This document shows positions 62,726 through 64,000 of a stretch of 64,000 nucleotides of DNA, piece by piece. The stretch lies in contig OZ239982.1 in the NCBI GenBank assembly GCA_965197005.1, positions 806,001 to 870,000 of the forward strand, read 5' to 3'. The notes beneath the pieces were generated by a model that was not told where the DNA came from, did not search any database, and was given only the letters and a program-made list of their open reading frames with translations. Source of the DNA: G965197005 sp965197005 (GTDB lineage Bacteria; Pseudomonadota; Gammaproteobacteria; Pseudomonadales; Oceanobacteraceae). Within the stretch, counting starts at the first letter, position 1, and each line of letters starts with the position of its first letter. A program made the translations under genes and the position numbers.

Positions 62726-62852
62726 CTATAGCAGATAAATATGCAAGCTGTACTTAATCTTGGGCAACATTATGTTACCATGTTAGGTTGAGATGATTGT
62801 TGTCTTTAGTGAATGGTTATAAAAAAATAATGAACTTGGAATATTAACTTAC

Positions 62853-64000
62853 ATGCGTTTAAAAGCCATTAAATTAGCAGGGTTTAAATCTTTTGTTGAT
62901 CCAACTACAGTGCCTTTTCCTAGTAACATGACTGCTATTGTAGGTCCAAATGGTTGCGGTAAGTCAAATACCATTGATGCAGTGCGTTGGGTTATGGGCG
63001 AGAGTTCTGCAAAGTATTTACGTGGGGATTCGATGACCGATGTTATTTTTAACGGCTCAACGGAACGCAAACCCATAGGCAAAGCAAGTGTCGATTTGAT
63101 ATTTGATAATAGTGAAGGCTTATTAAAAGGAGAATACGCTGCTTATACTGAGATTGGTGTTCGTCGTCAGGTTACCAGAGATGGGCAATCGAGCTACTTT
63201 TTAAATGGGAGTAAGTGTCGGCGCAAAGATATTACAGATATTTTCTTAGGAACGGGTTTAGGTCCTCGCTCTTATGCCATTATTGAACAGGGTATGATTT
63301 CTCGTTTGATAGAGGCAAAGCCTGAAGAGCTGAGGGTATATGTTGAAGAGGCCGCAGGTATTTCTCGTTATAAAGATCGTCGTCGAGAAACAGAAAACCG
63401 CATGCGCCGTACTCATGAAAACCTAGAGCGTTTAAGCGATATTCGAGAAGAGCTAGGTAAGCAATTAGCACATTTGCAACGCCAAGCAGAAGCAGCAGAA
63501 AGATATAAACAGCTTAGAGCGGAGGAACGACAACTTAAAGCACAATTGCAGGCGTTAAAATGGCAAGCACTCAATGTGGATTATCAAAGCCAGCAGCGTG
63601 CATGTTCTGAAATTGAAGTGCAATTTGAAGCACAAATGGCAAAGCAAAGGGCAGCAGATGCCAATATTGAAGGTTTGCGCTCTACACATAATGATAAGTC
63701 TGATGCGTTTAATCAAGCGCAAGCCGTATTTTATGAAGTGGGAGCAGGTATTGCCAGACAAGAACAAAAAATTGAAAATGAACGTAGCCGTAGCCAACAA
63801 TTAGAAAGTGAATTGCAGCAGATAGAAAAAAGCATACAAGAGCAGCAACGTATTTTAGAGACGGGACAGTTGCAGCAAGAAGAAATTGAAACGACGTTGG
63901 CGCAACTTAATCCAGAGGTTGAGCTATTACAAGCACAGGAAGAGCAAGCGGTAATACAATTAGAAAATTTGCAAGAAAGCCGTCAAAGTTGGCAACAACA
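62853..64000 (+). CDS. smc: Smc, chromosome segregation ATPase (5' part; runs off the window)
   Basis: 382 codons visible. N-terminal head domain: KLAGFKSFVDPT, Walker A GPNGCGKSNTIDAVRWVMGE, LRGDSMTDVIFNGS, then the EEAAGISRYKDRRRET motif. The coiled coil begins near residue 165 (RRTHENLERLSDIREELG) and continues to the edge. It is the housekeeping condensin, distinct from the MksB-like ATPase at 11915. ATG 62853 fits the family start; a weak GGA lies upstream. Confidence 0.96.
   Translation, partial: MRLKAIKLAGFKSFVDPTTVPFPSNMTAIVGPNGCGKSNTIDAVRWVMGESSAKYLRGDSMTDVIFNGSTERKPIGKASVDLIFDNSEGLLKGEYAAYTEIGVRRQVTRDGQSSYFLNGSKCRRKDITDIFLGTGLGPRSYAIIEQGMISRLIEAKPEELRVYVEEAAGISRYKDRRRETENRMRRTHENLERLSDIREELGKQLAHLQRQAEAAERYKQLRAEERQLKAQLQALKWQALNVDYQSQQRACSEIEVQFEAQMAKQRAADANIEGLRSTHNDKSDAFNQAQAVFYEVGAGIARQEQKIENERSRSQQLESELQQIEKSIQEQQRILETGQLQQEEIETTLAQLNPEVELLQAQEEQAVIQLENLQESRQSWQQ

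Overview
The window looks like a chromosomal segment of a Gammaproteobacterium with low-to-moderate GC. Housekeeping proteins (GuaB, Dxs, RibA, AspS, NadC, AmpD, RluD/BamD, PriA, L31, PdxH, Smc) are all of gammaproteobacterial type. The divergent rluD/bamD pair, the holD-rimI pair and the presence of both an Smc and a MukBEF/MksBEF-like complex would suit Pseudomonadales, possibly Moraxellaceae. That placement is inference; no rRNA or other decisive marker is present.

Layout. 1-5.9 kb (minus): a 4-hydroxyphenylacetate/homoprotocatechuate meta-cleavage operon in the order hpaG-E-D-F-H-I; hpaI runs off the left edge and hpaH carries a frameshift. 6.3-11.7 kb: guaB, dxs, ribA and an acyltransferase gene. 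11.9-17.4 kb (plus): three overlapping genes for an SMC-like ATPase, a winged-helix subunit and a kleisin-like subunit, in B-E-F order. 17.4-22.4 kb: a repeat-rich accessory stretch. It holds an AAA/PD-(D/E)XK protein gene that runs into a heptanucleotide array, a DUF4198 periplasmic protein, a DUF1566 lipoprotein, a 17-copy octamer array, a second heptamer array, and copies of a dispersed palindrome. 22.4-33.5 kb: yebC, aspS, a PilZ protein, nadC, an AGCS symporter, ampD, a hydrolase/SDR pair, xseA, an M23 peptidase and a YdcH-like protein.

33.9-34.1 kb: two tandem, structurally conserved small RNA genes on the minus strand behind a good promoter. 34.1-42.4 kb (minus): a long co-directional run bamD (frameshifted), rlmB, mscS-like, beta-carbonic anhydrase, leuA, holD-like, rimI, a CbiM-like permease, ArsC-like and two small envelope proteins. 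42.5-50 kb: rluD and pgeF (plus), then GST, a secreted protein, an atypical SDR, a ClpP-fold lipoprotein, and a four-gene redox/aldehyde-detoxification operon (nitroreductase, ohr, DUF1304, yqhD-like) behind a promoter flanked by TTTG-N4-CAAA operators. 50.3-59.2 kb: a TonB-dependent receptor with three large lipoproteins that share HmuY-like and disulfide-containing beta domains, probably a surface iron or heme acquisition locus. 59.3 kb to the end: priA, rpmE, pdxH and the 5' part of smc.

The most unusual signals are (i) the palindromic element and its physical link to expanding heptamer arrays, one of which has been added to the C-terminus of a nuclease-like protein; (ii) the tandem structured RNAs; (iii) the B-E-F ordered condensin-like operon; (iv) the HmuY-like lipoprotein locus; and (v) frameshifts in hpaH and in the normally essential bamD.
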